DNA of 64,000 nt from Methylocystis iwaonis (GTDB lineage Bacteria; Pseudomonadota; Alphaproteobacteria; Rhizobiales; Beijerinckiaceae), in assembly GCF_027925385.1 (NCBI RefSeq), contig NZ_AP027143.1, forward strand, positions 62,001-126,000, read 5' to 3'. The notes under the pieces are model-generated. The model ran no database searches, had not been told where the DNA came from, and saw only the letters and a list, made by a program, of their open reading frames with translations. This document shows positions 27,399-35,990 of the stretch, piece after piece (the first letter of the stretch is position 1; the number at the start of each line of letters is the position of its first letter). Position numbers and translations under genes: made by a program.

Positions 27399-30104
27399 AT
27401 GAGCGCGTCTTCTAAAATCATTCGCACGACTTGCCCCTATTGCGGAACCGGATGCGGCGTCAAGGCGACCGTTTCCGCCTCCGGCGGAGTCCATATTTCC
27501 GGAGATGAAAAGCATCCGGCGAATTTCGGCCGGCTTTGCATCAAGGGCGCGACCCTCGCCGAGACGTTGACGCTAAACGAGCGTTTGCTTCATCCGCGAA
27601 TTTTCGACAAACGCGCGAGTTGGAGCGAGGCGCTTGCAATGGTCGCCGGCCGCTTTCGGGAGGCGATACAGACCTACGGCCCCAGTTCCGTCGCCTTCTA
27701 TGTCTCCGGACAGATGCTCACAGAAGATTACTACGTCGCCAATAAGCTGATGAAAGGTTACATCGGCTCCGCAAATATCGACACTAATTCTCGTCTCTGC
27801 ATGGCGTCGACCGTCGCCGGGCACAAGCGCGCCTTCGGCGCAGACATTGTCCCGAATGTTTATGAGGATCTCGAACTTTCGGACCTCGTTGTTCTAGTCG
27901 GATCGAACCTCGCCTGGTGCCATCCGGTGCTATTTCACCGCCTCGAAAACGCAAAGGCCGCACGGCCCGAGATGCGAGTCGTCAACGTCGATCCCCGGCG
28001 CACGGCGACGAGCGAAATTTCCGACCTCCAGCTTTCAATTGCGCCCGGCTCCGACGTCGCGCTTTTTCTTGGCTTGCTCCGTCATCTCGATCGCAGCGGG
28101 AAATGCGACGCATCTTACGTGGCCCTTCACACCCACGGGTTCGACGATGCGCTCGCCATCGCGGATTCATGGGACGTCGCTTCCGTGGCGAAAGCAACAG
28201 GGATTGAAGAGGCGTCACTGCAGCGCTTCTACGAGCTTTACGCTGAGAATGAGCGCGTCGTGACGGTCTACTCACAAGGAGTAAATCAGTCGATTTGCGG
28301 AACCGACAAGGTCAATGCGATCCTGAACTGCCATCTCGCGACGGGGCGTATCGGAAAGCCCGGCGCGGGGCCTTTTTCGGTGACGGGGCAACCAAACGCC
28401 ATGGGTGGGCGCGAGGTTGGCGGGCTCGCCAATCAGCTCGCCTGCCATATGGAGCTTCATGATCCGCGGCACCAGGATATCGTGCGGCGCTATTGGCGTT
28501 CGCCCACTATCGCAACCAAGCCCGGCCTCAAAGCCGTTGATCTCTTCAAGGCCGTCTCCGACAGGACGATCAAGGCGCTGTGGATTATTGGGACAAATCC
28601 AGCCGATAGCTTGCCCGACGCCGACAGTGTGAAGGCTGCGCTGGCCTCATGCCCCTTTGTCGTTGTTTCGGACGTCGTAGAGCGCACGGATACATCCGAA
28701 TTTGCGCATGTCCTGCTTCCGGCGCGCGCCTGGGGAGAGAAGGACGGAACGGTCACGAATTCGGAACGGCGCATCTCGCGTCAAAGGCCGTTGCGTCAGG
28801 CTCCCGGCGATACCATGCCCGATTGGTGGAGCATTTGCCGTGTTGCGAAGCTTATGGGTTATTCAAGGGGTTTCGACTACGGCGGGCCCCATGACATTTT
28901 TCGGGAATACGCCGGTCTTTCGGGTCATCTGAATAATGGATCACGGGATTTCGATATCTCGGACTACGACGACATTTCGCAACGCGATTATGACAGCCTT
29001 TCCCCTTTCCAATGGCCGCGGCGCAAGGGCTCATTCCTGAGCAGACGATCGGAAAGGTTCTTCGCCAACGGCGGCTTCTTCACGCCGGACGGCCGCGCGC
29101 GCTTTATCGTCACGCCGTTTCATCCGCCCAAGAAGCGCAATGCGGGGTTGTTCACTCTCAACACTGGCCGTATCCGGGATCAGTGGCACACCATGACCCG
29201 GACGGGCGTCGCGCCAAGCCTATCGCGGCACATCGTCGAGCCCTTTGTCGAAATTCACCCGGCGGACGCCCGAGCCCTCGATATTCTGCCGGCGAGTCTG
29301 GCGCGTCTTTCTAATGCGCATGGCTCGGTGATTCTTCGCGCGCTTGTCACCGATCGCCAAAGGAGAGGGTCGCTTTTTGCGCCGATCCACTGGACGCAGC
29401 AGAATTCGAGCTGCGGCCGCATCGACGCGCTTGTCGGCGCGAATACGGATCCGATTTCCGGCCAGCCAAATTCGAAAGGCGCGTTCGTTGGCATCGAGCC
29501 TTGGCCGGCTGCCTGGTTCGGCTTCGCGCTGACGCGCAACAAACCAAGCGATGTCGACGCCGGCTACTGGGCGCTGGCGCGAACGGGTTTTGGCTGGCGT
29601 ATGGAGCTCGCGGGCCTAAGCGAACCGGAAGACTTCGAAAGATACGCCCGCGAACTCTTTGGCGTCACCGCGGACAGCGCAGCACTCGCCTGCGTCGAGG
29701 ATTTCGGACGAGGGGCGTTTCGTTTCCTTGCCCATCAACATGGTCGGGCGCTGGGCTTGTTTATCATGTCGCGAGAACCCGTCGAAGCGGCGCGTGCGTT
29801 TTTGTGCGAGAAATTCGCCTCGCATGATCCAAAAGACTTGATGTCGCTTCTTGCCGCCCGGCCGCTGTCGCACGCCGATTGCGGCCGCACGGTCTGCATC
29901 TGCCACGGGGTCGGCGCGAAAGAGATAGAGGTGGCGATCGACGGCCGCGCGCGAACGGTCGAAGCCATCGGGCGCGCGACGCGCGCCGGGACGGGGTGTG
30001 GCTCATGCCGCCCCGAGATTCAGCGCCTCATCAATGAAAAAGCCAGCCACGCCCAGCGCGCGCCGGCGCCGGCCCAGGATTCACCCCAAGAGGAGCACGC
30101 ATGA
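27399..30104 (+). CDS. nasA: Assimilatory nitrate reductase catalytic subunit
   Basis: 901 residues of the molybdopterin oxidoreductase family. The N-terminal [4Fe-4S] site is in TTCPYCGTGCGVKAT, with the fourth Cys in GRLCIKG. The body has Mo-bis-PGD signatures such as NIDTNSRLCMASTVAGHKRA and TGQPNAMGGREVGGLANQL. A molydopterin-binding domain follows (LFTLNTGRIRDQWHTMTR). The C-terminus carries a BFD-like [2Fe-2S] domain (CICHGVGAKE, then GTGCGSCRPEIQ). It reduces nitrate to nitrite in the cytoplasm. No Tat signal is present, as expected for NasA. It overlaps narK by 4 bases. A separate NasC-type reductase is absent, so the electron donor is unknown. Confidence 0.95.
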   Translation: MSASSKIIRTTCPYCGTGCGVKATVSASGGVHISGDEKHPANFGRLCIKGATLAETLTLNERLLHPRIFDKRASWSEALAMVAGRFREAIQTYGPSSVAFYVSGQMLTEDYYVANKLMKGYIGSANIDTNSRLCMASTVAGHKRAFGADIVPNVYEDLELSDLVVLVGSNLAWCHPVLFHRLENAKAARPEMRVVNVDPRRTATSEISDLQLSIAPGSDVALFLGLLRHLDRSGKCDASYVALHTHGFDDALAIADSWDVASVAKATGIEEASLQRFYELYAENERVVTVYSQGVNQSICGTDKVNAILNCHLATGRIGKPGAGPFSVTGQPNAMGGREVGGLANQLACHMELHDPRHQDIVRRYWRSPTIATKPGLKAVDLFKAVSDRTIKALWIIGTNPADSLPDADSVKAALASCPFVVVSDVVERTDTSEFAHVLLPARAWGEKDGTVTNSERRISRQRPLRQAPGDTMPDWWSICRVAKLMGYSRGFDYGGPHDIFREYAGLSGHLNNGSRDFDISDYDDISQRDYDSLSPFQWPRRKGSFLSRRSERFFANGGFFTPDGRARFIVTPFHPPKKRNAGLFTLNTGRIRDQWHTMTRTGVAPSLSRHIVEPFVEIHPADARALDILPASLARLSNAHGSVILRALVTDRQRRGSLFAPIHWTQQNSSCGRIDALVGANTDPISGQPNSKGAFVGIEPWPAAWFGFALTRNKPSDVDAGYWALARTGFGWRMELAGLSEPEDFERYARELFGVTADSAALACVEDFGRGAFRFLAHQHGRALGLFIMSREPVEAARAFLCEKFASHDPKDLMSLLAARPLSHADCGRTVCICHGVGAKEIEVAIDGRARTVEAIGRATRAGTGCGSCRPEIQRLINEKASHAQRAPAPAQDSPQEEHA

Positions 30105-31363
30105 AACTCGACGACTTCAGAAAAGCTGGCCATTGGCCCACGCTGCTTGCCGCTTTCCTTTATTTCGACATCAGCTTCATGGCCTGGGTCTCTCTCGGTC
30201 CGCTGATGATCTACATCACCAAAGGCATGCAGATCCCTGTCGAGGACAAGTTGTCGCTCGTGGCGATTCCGGTTCTTGGCGGCGCCTTTTTCCGCGTGCC
30301 GCTCGGGCTTATTGCCGATAGCATCGGTTCGAAAAAGGCGGGGATCGTCGCCCAAGCGATCGTGATGTTCGCTGTTGCGCTCGTCAGCGTCCTCGGACTA
30401 ACCGGTCCTTCAGCGATCGCGCTCTTCGGGATTGTGCTCGGCATCGCCGGGGCGTCTTTCGCCGTCGCCCTGCCCCAGGCGGGGCGCTGGTATCCGCCGC
30501 AATACCAAGGCTTGGTGATGGGCATCGCAGGCGCCGGAAATATGGGCGTTGTGCTGGACGCGTTGTTCGCGCCGTGGATCGCCGAGACATATGGCTGGCG
30601 AACGGTTTACGGTGTGCTTTTCGCCTTGATGCTCGCCGTCTTTGCGATTTACGCAATCGCCGCGAAGGACGCGCCGGGCGCGAAGGCGACGATCAGCCTG
30701 TCCGATTACGGCAAGATATTGCGCGACTCCGACAGCCTATGGTTCATGTTCTTCTACTTCATCACTTTCGGCGGCTTTGTCGGGCTCGCCTCTGCGCTGC
30801 CGCTTTACTTCACGGCGCAGTACCACGCGTCCGGCGTCGCCGCCGGACTGATGGTCTCCATCATCGTCGCCTTTGGCTCGGGTTTCCGACCCGTTGGCGG
30901 CTACATCGCCGATCGGATCGGCGGCGTGAAGACGTTGTCTTTTCTCTTTGCGGCCGTCTCGCTGTGCTACTTCGCGATCGCGCTTCTACCTGCCGGGCCG
31001 GCCCCGGCGGCTGGCGCGGCGGGCTGGAATCTGACGCAGCTTCCGCCGGTCGCCTTCGCGGCGGTCGGCTTGTTCTCTATCGGCGTGCTCTGCCTTGGCA
31101 TGGGGAATGGCGCGGTGTTCCAGTTGCTGCCGCAAAGGTTCCGCCGGGAGATCGGCGCCATGACGGGTCTCGTCGGCGCGGCGGGGGGCCTGGGCGGCTT
31201 TTTCCTCGCCAAAACCCTGGCTTTTTCGAAAGGCGCCACAGGCGGCTTCAGCGGCGGCTTTGTTTTCTTCGGCCTTCTTGCGCTGCTCGGCCTCATCGGC
31301 TTGTTTATCGTGAAGACCCGGTGGCGCACCACGTGGGGCGCGGTGTCTGGGGCGAGAATCTAG
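30101..31363 (+). CDS. narK: NarK-type nitrate/nitrite transporter (MFS)
   Basis: 420 residues with about 12 hydrophobic helices. The nitrate signature motifs of the NNP family are recognisable: GIAGASFAVALPQAGRWYPP and, in the second half, GLVGAAGGLGGFFLAKTLAF. It brings nitrate into the cell and possibly exports nitrite. Its ATG overlaps the nasA stop (ATGA), giving translational coupling. It is the only nitrate importer in the cluster, since NasS lacks ABC partners. Confidence 0.93.
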   Translation: MKLDDFRKAGHWPTLLAAFLYFDISFMAWVSLGPLMIYITKGMQIPVEDKLSLVAIPVLGGAFFRVPLGLIADSIGSKKAGIVAQAIVMFAVALVSVLGLTGPSAIALFGIVLGIAGASFAVALPQAGRWYPPQYQGLVMGIAGAGNMGVVLDALFAPWIAETYGWRTVYGVLFALMLAVFAIYAIAAKDAPGAKATISLSDYGKILRDSDSLWFMFFYFITFGGFVGLASALPLYFTAQYHASGVAAGLMVSIIVAFGSGFRPVGGYIADRIGGVKTLSFLFAAVSLCYFAIALLPAGPAPAAGAAGWNLTQLPPVAFAAVGLFSIGVLCLGMGNGAVFQLLPQRFRREIGAMTGLVGAAGGLGGFFLAKTLAFSKGATGGFSGGFVFFGLLALLGLIGLFIVKTRWRTTWGAVSGARI

Positions 31364-31381
31364 CTGATTTCGAGGCGACTC

Positions 31382-33085
31382 GTGCTGACCCGCTACGATC
31401 ACGATCTTCGCGTCGAAGCGGGCTTCGCCAGTGAGAAAGGCCGGCGGCCAGACAATCAGGATTACGTGGGGATTTGTTTCGGCCCTAGCGGCGCCGGCGC
31501 ATTGCAGGGAGTGGTCGCCGCCGTCGCTGACGGCGTCGGCGGCCACAAGGGCGGACGCGCGGCGGCTGAAACCGCGGTTCGCGCCTTTATGGAAGGTTAT
31601 TATGCTCAGCCAGAAACGATCGGGGTCATTCGCGCCGCAGCCCGATCCCTCGAAGCCGCCAACGCCTGGATCGCCGCGCAGGGACGCGTCGATCCGACGC
31701 TTCAAGGGATGGCGACGACTTTCAGCGCCGCTATTCTCTCGCGCCGCGCCGCTTTTGTGGTTCACGTCGGCGATACGCGCGTTTATCGACTGAACGCAGG
31801 CGGTCTGGAGCTGCTGACGCAAGATCACATCGTCGGGGGCGGCGATTTCGCCACCCTGCGCCGTGCGATGGGATTCGAGGAGGCGCTGCTCTTCGATCAG
31901 GCGTCTATCAGTCTCGCCTTGCATGATCGCTTCCTGATTTGCTCCGACGGGGTCCATGGGTCGCTGCGCAATCGCGCTCTACGCGGGATGCTTGGGGAGC
32001 GGCGTTCGCCGCAAGAAACTGCGGAGACCATCGTCGAAGCAGCGCTCCGCGCCGGAAGCAGCGACAATGCGACCGCCCTTGTTCTGGACGTCGTCGATTT
32101 GCCTCCGGCGGATGAGCGCGCCTTATCGCGCGCTATCGAGGCTCTCCCTATTCGAGAGTGGCCTGCGGTCGGCGAAACATTGGACGGGTTCCGCTTGGAA
32201 TCGGTTCTTTCCGAGGGACGTTACAGCCTGTTGATGCGGGCGACAGACCTGCAAACTGGCAGGTCTCTGGCGCTGAAATTTCCTCACGCCCGCGTTGCCG
32301 AGGACGAAACCTACAGGCTCGCCTTCGTCAATGAGGCGTGGGTGGCTGCGCGGGTGAGGAGCCCCTTTATCGGCGAAATCGTCGAACTGCCGCCGGGGCG
32401 GCAGACCCGCCTTTATTCGGCGATGCCGTTCTACGAAGGCGAGACGCTAGAGCAGCGCCTGCGGCGGAAGCCGAGCGTCGGGCTGGCGGAGGGCCAATTG
32501 ATTGCGACGCGCCTTTCCCGGGCCGTCGCGACGTTGCATCGCTCTGGCGTCATCCATCGCGATGTGAAGCCAGATAACGTGATACTCCTGCGGGAAGGCG
32601 GGCTGAAGCTCGTCGACCTCGGCGTGTGCCGCGCCCCGCGCCTGGATGATTTCACGAGCCAGGAGATTCCCGGCACGCCGAGCTACATGGCGCCAGAGCT
32701 GTTTCAAGGCGCGGTGGGCGACGAAAGCTCCGATCTCTATGCGACCGGCGTCACGATCTACCGCATGTTCACTGGCGCCTATCCCTATGGCGAAGTCGAA
32801 CCCTTTAGTAAGCCGCGTTTCGGGCGGCCGCAGCCGCTTTGCGCAAAAAGGCCCGATCTTCCCGCTTGGCTCGATTTAGCGGTTCGAAAAGCTATTGCAG
32901 TCGATCCGCGCGACCGCTTCGGCGACGTCCTGGAGTTCGGTTTCGAGATCGAGAATGGCGCGGCGCGGAGCGGGCCTGCGCCGTTGCGCAAACAATCCCT
33001 TTACGAGCGCAATCCTCTCGCGTTCTGGCAAGGACTCTGTCTGCTGCTGGCTTGTCTGCTGATCGCGTCGCTGGCGCTACGATGA
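31382..33085 (+). CDS. Bifunctional PP2C phosphatase / Ser-Thr kinase, membrane anchored
   Basis: 567 residues. Residues 1-245 are a PP2C-type phosphatase (RRPDNQDYVG, the DGVGGHKGG metal loop, HVGDTRVYRL, ICSDGVHG, SSDNATALV). Residues about 255-540 are a Hanks-type kinase with the catalytic HRDVKPDNVI, a DLG in place of DFG, and GTPSYMAPE. The usual Gly-rich loop is poorly preserved (LSEGRYSLLMRA) while the VAIK-type Lys is present (LALKFPH). A single membrane helix ends the protein (FWQGLCLLLACLLIASLAL). It starts at GTG 31382, 18 bases after narK. Such fusions occur in nitrate clusters of other Proteobacteria; the target is not known. Confidence 0.88.
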   Translation: MLTRYDHDLRVEAGFASEKGRRPDNQDYVGICFGPSGAGALQGVVAAVADGVGGHKGGRAAAETAVRAFMEGYYAQPETIGVIRAAARSLEAANAWIAAQGRVDPTLQGMATTFSAAILSRRAAFVVHVGDTRVYRLNAGGLELLTQDHIVGGGDFATLRRAMGFEEALLFDQASISLALHDRFLICSDGVHGSLRNRALRGMLGERRSPQETAETIVEAALRAGSSDNATALVLDVVDLPPADERALSRAIEALPIREWPAVGETLDGFRLESVLSEGRYSLLMRATDLQTGRSLALKFPHARVAEDETYRLAFVNEAWVAARVRSPFIGEIVELPPGRQTRLYSAMPFYEGETLEQRLRRKPSVGLAEGQLIATRLSRAVATLHRSGVIHRDVKPDNVILLREGGLKLVDLGVCRAPRLDDFTSQEIPGTPSYMAPELFQGAVGDESSDLYATGVTIYRMFTGAYPYGEVEPFSKPRFGRPQPLCAKRPDLPAWLDLAVRKAIAVDPRDRFGDVLEFGFEIENGAARSGPAPLRKQSLYERNPLAFWQGLCLLLACLLIASLALR

Positions 33086-33405
33086 GCGCAAATGGCGTTG
33101 TGTCAGGGACTGTCGACGCTGATATCACAACATGGCCATCGGCGGCGGGGTCTGGCGCGCGCCTTTGTCAGCAATTGCGCCGAGCGCTTACCGGAGCCGG
33201 AGAGACTTAGAGCGGTTCCGTTCTGCGAGCCCAACTCCCCTGCCCTGCTGGGACACCCCGTCTCTGGCGCTCGGGGCCCCGGCAAGGGCTCTGTCGACGT
33301 GCTTTCTCCCCTTCCGGCTTGAGCGGTTTTCCCATCGGAGCGCCCGCCTTGCGCATACGTAGAATGCTCGACCGATTTTGTCACTTTGGCCAGAAATGTC
33401 TTGTG

Positions 33406-33419
33406 AGACAATATTGTCT
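33406..33419. promoter_or_regulatory. Perfect 14-base palindrome, possible repABC operator
   Basis: AGACAATATTGTCT is a perfect palindrome in AT-rich sequence about 40 bases before the first parS and 190 bases before repA. In repABC plasmids, RepA represses its own promoter by binding a dyad in this position, so an operator function is plausible. No independent support is visible in the sequence. Confidence 0.45.
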
Positions 33420-33461
33420 AAGCGGCGGCTCGAAATGATCCGACGACGTCTTCGGTCCTGG

Positions 33462-33477
33462 GTTGGCCGCGGCCAAC
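33462..33477. promoter_or_regulatory. parS partition site 1
   Basis: GTTGGCCGCGGCCAAC is a perfect 16-base palindrome that fits the known repABC parS consensus (GTT, four bases, GC, four bases, AAC). It is repeated exactly inside the repB gene. RepB is expected to bind it. Confidence 0.85.
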
Positions 33478-33611
33478 TCCGTCATCTAGTTCCCGAAATT
33501 CGGCGTTAACGTCTCGTTTACCTAAAATTCGTTGCGCACAGGCGCCGAATCGTGGTCCTGATACGGGCCAAGGCGAATTTGCGCTTTCAAATCGTATCGC
33601 AGGAAAAAATC

Positions 33612-34823
33612 GTGGGTGCGCAGATAAACGAGGCGACGGCAACTTCCGATGCGCGGATCTCCGCGCATGCGCGCCTTTTGTCCGAACAGCTTCAGGCCCT
33701 TGGCACACGACTTTTTCCCCCCGACAGTCACAAGTCGCTCCGATCCTTCTCATCGGGGGAAGCTGCGAAACTTTTGCACGTGTCAGACGGATATCTTCGA
33801 CAGCTCTCCCTCGACGGGATCGGCCCCGCGCCTGAAATAAGCGCTTCGGGACGGCGCTCTTACACGCTCGCACAGATTAACGAGCTGCGCACGCATATAG
33901 CCAGGGTCAAACCGCGCGATGCGCTGTCCGTGTTGCCGCATCGCCGGCCGGGCGAGAAAATGCAGACCATCGCCTGCGTCAATTTCAAGGGCGGGTCGGC
34001 AAAAACGACGACGTGTCTGTATCTTGCGCAATATTTGGCGATGTCGGGCTTCCGGGTGCTTGCCGTCGATCTCGATCCTCAGGCCTCCCTGTCCGCCCTG
34101 CTCGGATTGCAGCCGGAATTCGACCTTGCCGAAGGGGACACGCTTTATGGCGCCATCCGATATGACGGGGCCCGACGTTCGGTCAGAGATTGCGTTCGCA
34201 AGACCTATTTCGACGGACTGGACCTCATTCCCGGCAATCTCGAGCTCATGGAGTTCGAGCACGAAACGCCGCGCGCCTTGGCCCTTGGGACGCGGCTGCC
34301 CGGCGGCATGTTCTTCGAGCGCGTCGGGAATGCTCTCGCTGAAGTCGAAGCCGACTACGATATCGTTGTCGTCGATTGCCCGCCCCAGCTCGGCTATCTG
34401 ACGCTCGGCGCGCTTTGTGCGGCGACAGCGCTTCTGATTACGGTTCATCCGCAAATGGTCGACGTCGCGTCCATGTCGCAGTTTTTGCTGATGGCGTCCG
34501 ATTTGATGGCGGTGGTTCGAAAAGCGGCCGGCGATCTCCGTCACGACTTTATTCGCTACGTCATCACGCGACACGAGCCGCATGACGGGCCGCAGTCGCA
34601 GGTCGTAGCGCTGCTTCGGAGCCTTTTCGGCGAGGAGGTTCTCGCCGCCTCGGCGTGGAAATCGACGGCCATTGCGGATGCGGGGCTTACCAAGCAATCG
34701 CTATACGAGCTCGAGCGCGGATCGATCGGGCGTGCGACTTACGACCGCGCCATCGAGTCTCTGGAAGCGGTCAATAGCGAAATTCTCGGGCTCATTCTCA
34801 AAACCTGGGGGCGGATTCCATGA
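33612..34823 (+). CDS. repA: Plasmid partitioning ATPase RepA (ParA family)
   Basis: About 403 residues. An N-terminal helix-turn-helix region (FSSGEAAKLLHVSDGYLRQLS) for autoregulation is followed by a ParA-type ATPase. Its deviant Walker A is VNFKGGSAKTT, with LAVDLDPQASLSALLG and VVVDCPPQLGYLTLGAL as later motifs. It drives plasmid segregation together with RepB and parS. The GTG at 33612 has AGGA 7 bases upstream; a GTG at 33552 is an in-frame alternative. It overlaps repB by 4 bases (ATGA). Confidence 0.94.
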   Translation: MGAQINEATATSDARISAHARLLSEQLQALGTRLFPPDSHKSLRSFSSGEAAKLLHVSDGYLRQLSLDGIGPAPEISASGRRSYTLAQINELRTHIARVKPRDALSVLPHRRPGEKMQTIACVNFKGGSAKTTTCLYLAQYLAMSGFRVLAVDLDPQASLSALLGLQPEFDLAEGDTLYGAIRYDGARRSVRDCVRKTYFDGLDLIPGNLELMEFEHETPRALALGTRLPGGMFFERVGNALAEVEADYDIVVVDCPPQLGYLTLGALCAATALLITVHPQMVDVASMSQFLLMASDLMAVVRKAAGDLRHDFIRYVITRHEPHDGPQSQVVALLRSLFGEEVLAASAWKSTAIADAGLTKQSLYELERGSIGRATYDRAIESLEAVNSEILGLILKTWGRIP

Positions 34824-35803
34824 GCCGACGGAACATTTTGACCTCGCTCCTTGAGGACAAGTTGGCCGCGGCCAACTCATCCGACCGCCCTGCCCCGCAA
34901 AGCAACGACAGGGTCCTTGCGGGGCCGGTGCGAACGATGAGCTTGACGCTTGATCGGATGGCGGAAGAATCCCGGACGCTCCAGGAGGCGCTCGCCACCG
35001 GCTCGGCGGTGGTCGAATTGGACCCCCAATCCGTCGACGTTTCTTTTGTCAAAGACAGATTTTCCGGTCTCGACGATCCCGAGTTTCAGACGCTCAAGGA
35101 ATCGCTTCGGGCCCACGGTCAGGAAGTCCCTATTCTCGTGAGGCCCCATCCAACGCGCAGCGGCGGATATCAGGCGGCCTATGGGCATAGGCGATTGAAG
35201 GCCGCGCAAGACCTCGGGATCAAGATCAAAGCCGTCGTGCGCAATCTCGATGACCGGCAGCTCGTTATTGCGCAAGGCATCGAGAATTCCGCGCGGCGCG
35301 ATCTCTCTTTTATCGAGCGCGCCGTTTTTGCTCGATCCCTCGAGGACAGCGGGCACGACCGCAGCGTGATTATGGCGGCGCTCTCCACCGACAAAACCGA
35401 GCTTTCGAAGCTGATCACAGCCGCGCGGGCCCTGCCCGATGCAGTCGTTCGAGCGATCGGACCGGCGCCGAAAGCCGGACGGCGACGATGGCTCCAACTA
35501 GCCGAGCTTTTGCGCGGGCGAAAAACGCTCGCGCGTGTCGAGGCGGTTCTCTCCGACGCAAATTTGCCGGCGGACTCCGACGCCCGATTTCTGAAGGCGT
35601 TCGCGGCGGCGATGGAAAAGGCGTCCAAGACGACGCGCGACGAGATATGGAAACGCCCCGATGGCGCGCCTCTGGCGCGCATCAGTCGCGATCCCAAGGC
35701 GACCATATTGCGCTTCGACGAGAAAATAGAGCCCGATTTCGGGGCTTACGTCGCCAGGCGCCTGAGCGATCTCTATGAGGAATTCCGCACAAGTCGTGAG
35801 TAG
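34820..35803 (+). CDS. repB: Plasmid partitioning protein RepB (ParB family)
   Basis: 327 residues. The N-terminus is MSRRNILTSLLEDKLAAANS, typical for RepB. It is followed by a ParB nuclease-like domain (LRAHGQEVPILVRPHP, AAYGHRRLKAAQDLG, QLVIAQGIENSARRDLSFIERAVFA) and a helix-turn-helix region (SVIMAALSTDKTELSKLIT). It binds parS and works with RepA. A second perfect parS lies inside its own coding sequence at codons 14-19. repC follows after 187 bases that hold the antisense RNA gene. Confidence 0.95.
   Translation: MSRRNILTSLLEDKLAAANSSDRPAPQSNDRVLAGPVRTMSLTLDRMAEESRTLQEALATGSAVVELDPQSVDVSFVKDRFSGLDDPEFQTLKESLRAHGQEVPILVRPHPTRSGGYQAAYGHRRLKAAQDLGIKIKAVVRNLDDRQLVIAQGIENSARRDLSFIERAVFARSLEDSGHDRSVIMAALSTDKTELSKLITAARALPDAVVRAIGPAPKAGRRRWLQLAELLRGRKTLARVEAVLSDANLPADSDARFLKAFAAAMEKASKTTRDEIWKRPDGAPLARISRDPKATILRFDEKIEPDFGAYVARRLSDLYEEFRTSRE
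34861..34876. promoter_or_regulatory. parS partition site 2, inside repB
   Basis: The same 16-base palindrome GTTGGCCGCGGCCAAC as at 33462, here within the 5' coding part of repB (encoding KLAAAN). Exact identity between a non-coding and a coding copy argues for selection on the DNA site. Confidence 0.85.
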
Positions 35804-35845
35804 CGGATCGTTGCGTAGGAATATCAGGAAAGAAAAGGAACCAGC

Positions 35846-35900
35846 AAAAGAAAAAGGCCCCCGAAACGTCACCGCCCGGAAGCCCTTCTCATAGCGTAGC
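35846..35900 (-). ncRNA. Antisense counter-transcribed RNA of repABC
   Basis: In the repB-repC gap the minus strand carries a -35/-10 pair followed by a compact terminator. Arms GGCTTCCG (35877-35884) and CGGGGGCC (35856-35863) pair with two G-U wobbles and are followed by TTTTTCTTTT on that strand. This gives an RNA of about 55 bases, in the position and orientation of the known repABC ctRNA. That RNA pairs with the repC leader and lowers RepC synthesis, setting copy number and incompatibility. Confidence 0.8.
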
Positions 35901-35906
35901 ACCTAG

Positions 35907-35935
35907 AGAATCCCACTTCCGCGAATCGCTGTCAA
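35907..35935 (-). promoter_or_regulatory. Promoter of the antisense RNA
   Basis: On the minus strand a perfect TTGACA (35930-35935) is followed after 17 bases by GATTCT (35907-35912). Transcription would begin near 35900. The perfect -35 box and ideal spacing fit a strong constitutive promoter, as expected for a copy-number control RNA. Confidence 0.75.
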
Positions 35936-35964
35936 GTGTCGGCGCCGTTTCGGCGAGCTGATTT

Positions 35965-35987
35965 CTTTTGCCTGAACGAGGCAAAAG
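35965..35987 (+). promoter_or_regulatory. Hairpin at the repC ribosome binding region
   Basis: CTTTTGCC and GGCAAAAG form a perfect 8-bp stem around a 7-base loop, ending 3 bases before the repC ATG (35991). The loop and 3' arm contain the only Shine-Dalgarno-like bases (GAGG), so folding would hide the start site. This fits ctRNA control, in which antisense pairing favours the closed form. Confidence 0.65.
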
Positions 35988-35990
35988 AGC

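Larger units (their letters stand above)
33086..33611. other. Intergenic region upstream of repABC
   Basis: 526 bases with no supported gene. It contains a 14-base palindrome (33406-33419) and a parS palindrome (33462-33477). The repABC promoter should lie in its right half. The left part (33086-33400) is GC-rich and unremarkable. Confidence 0.6.
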
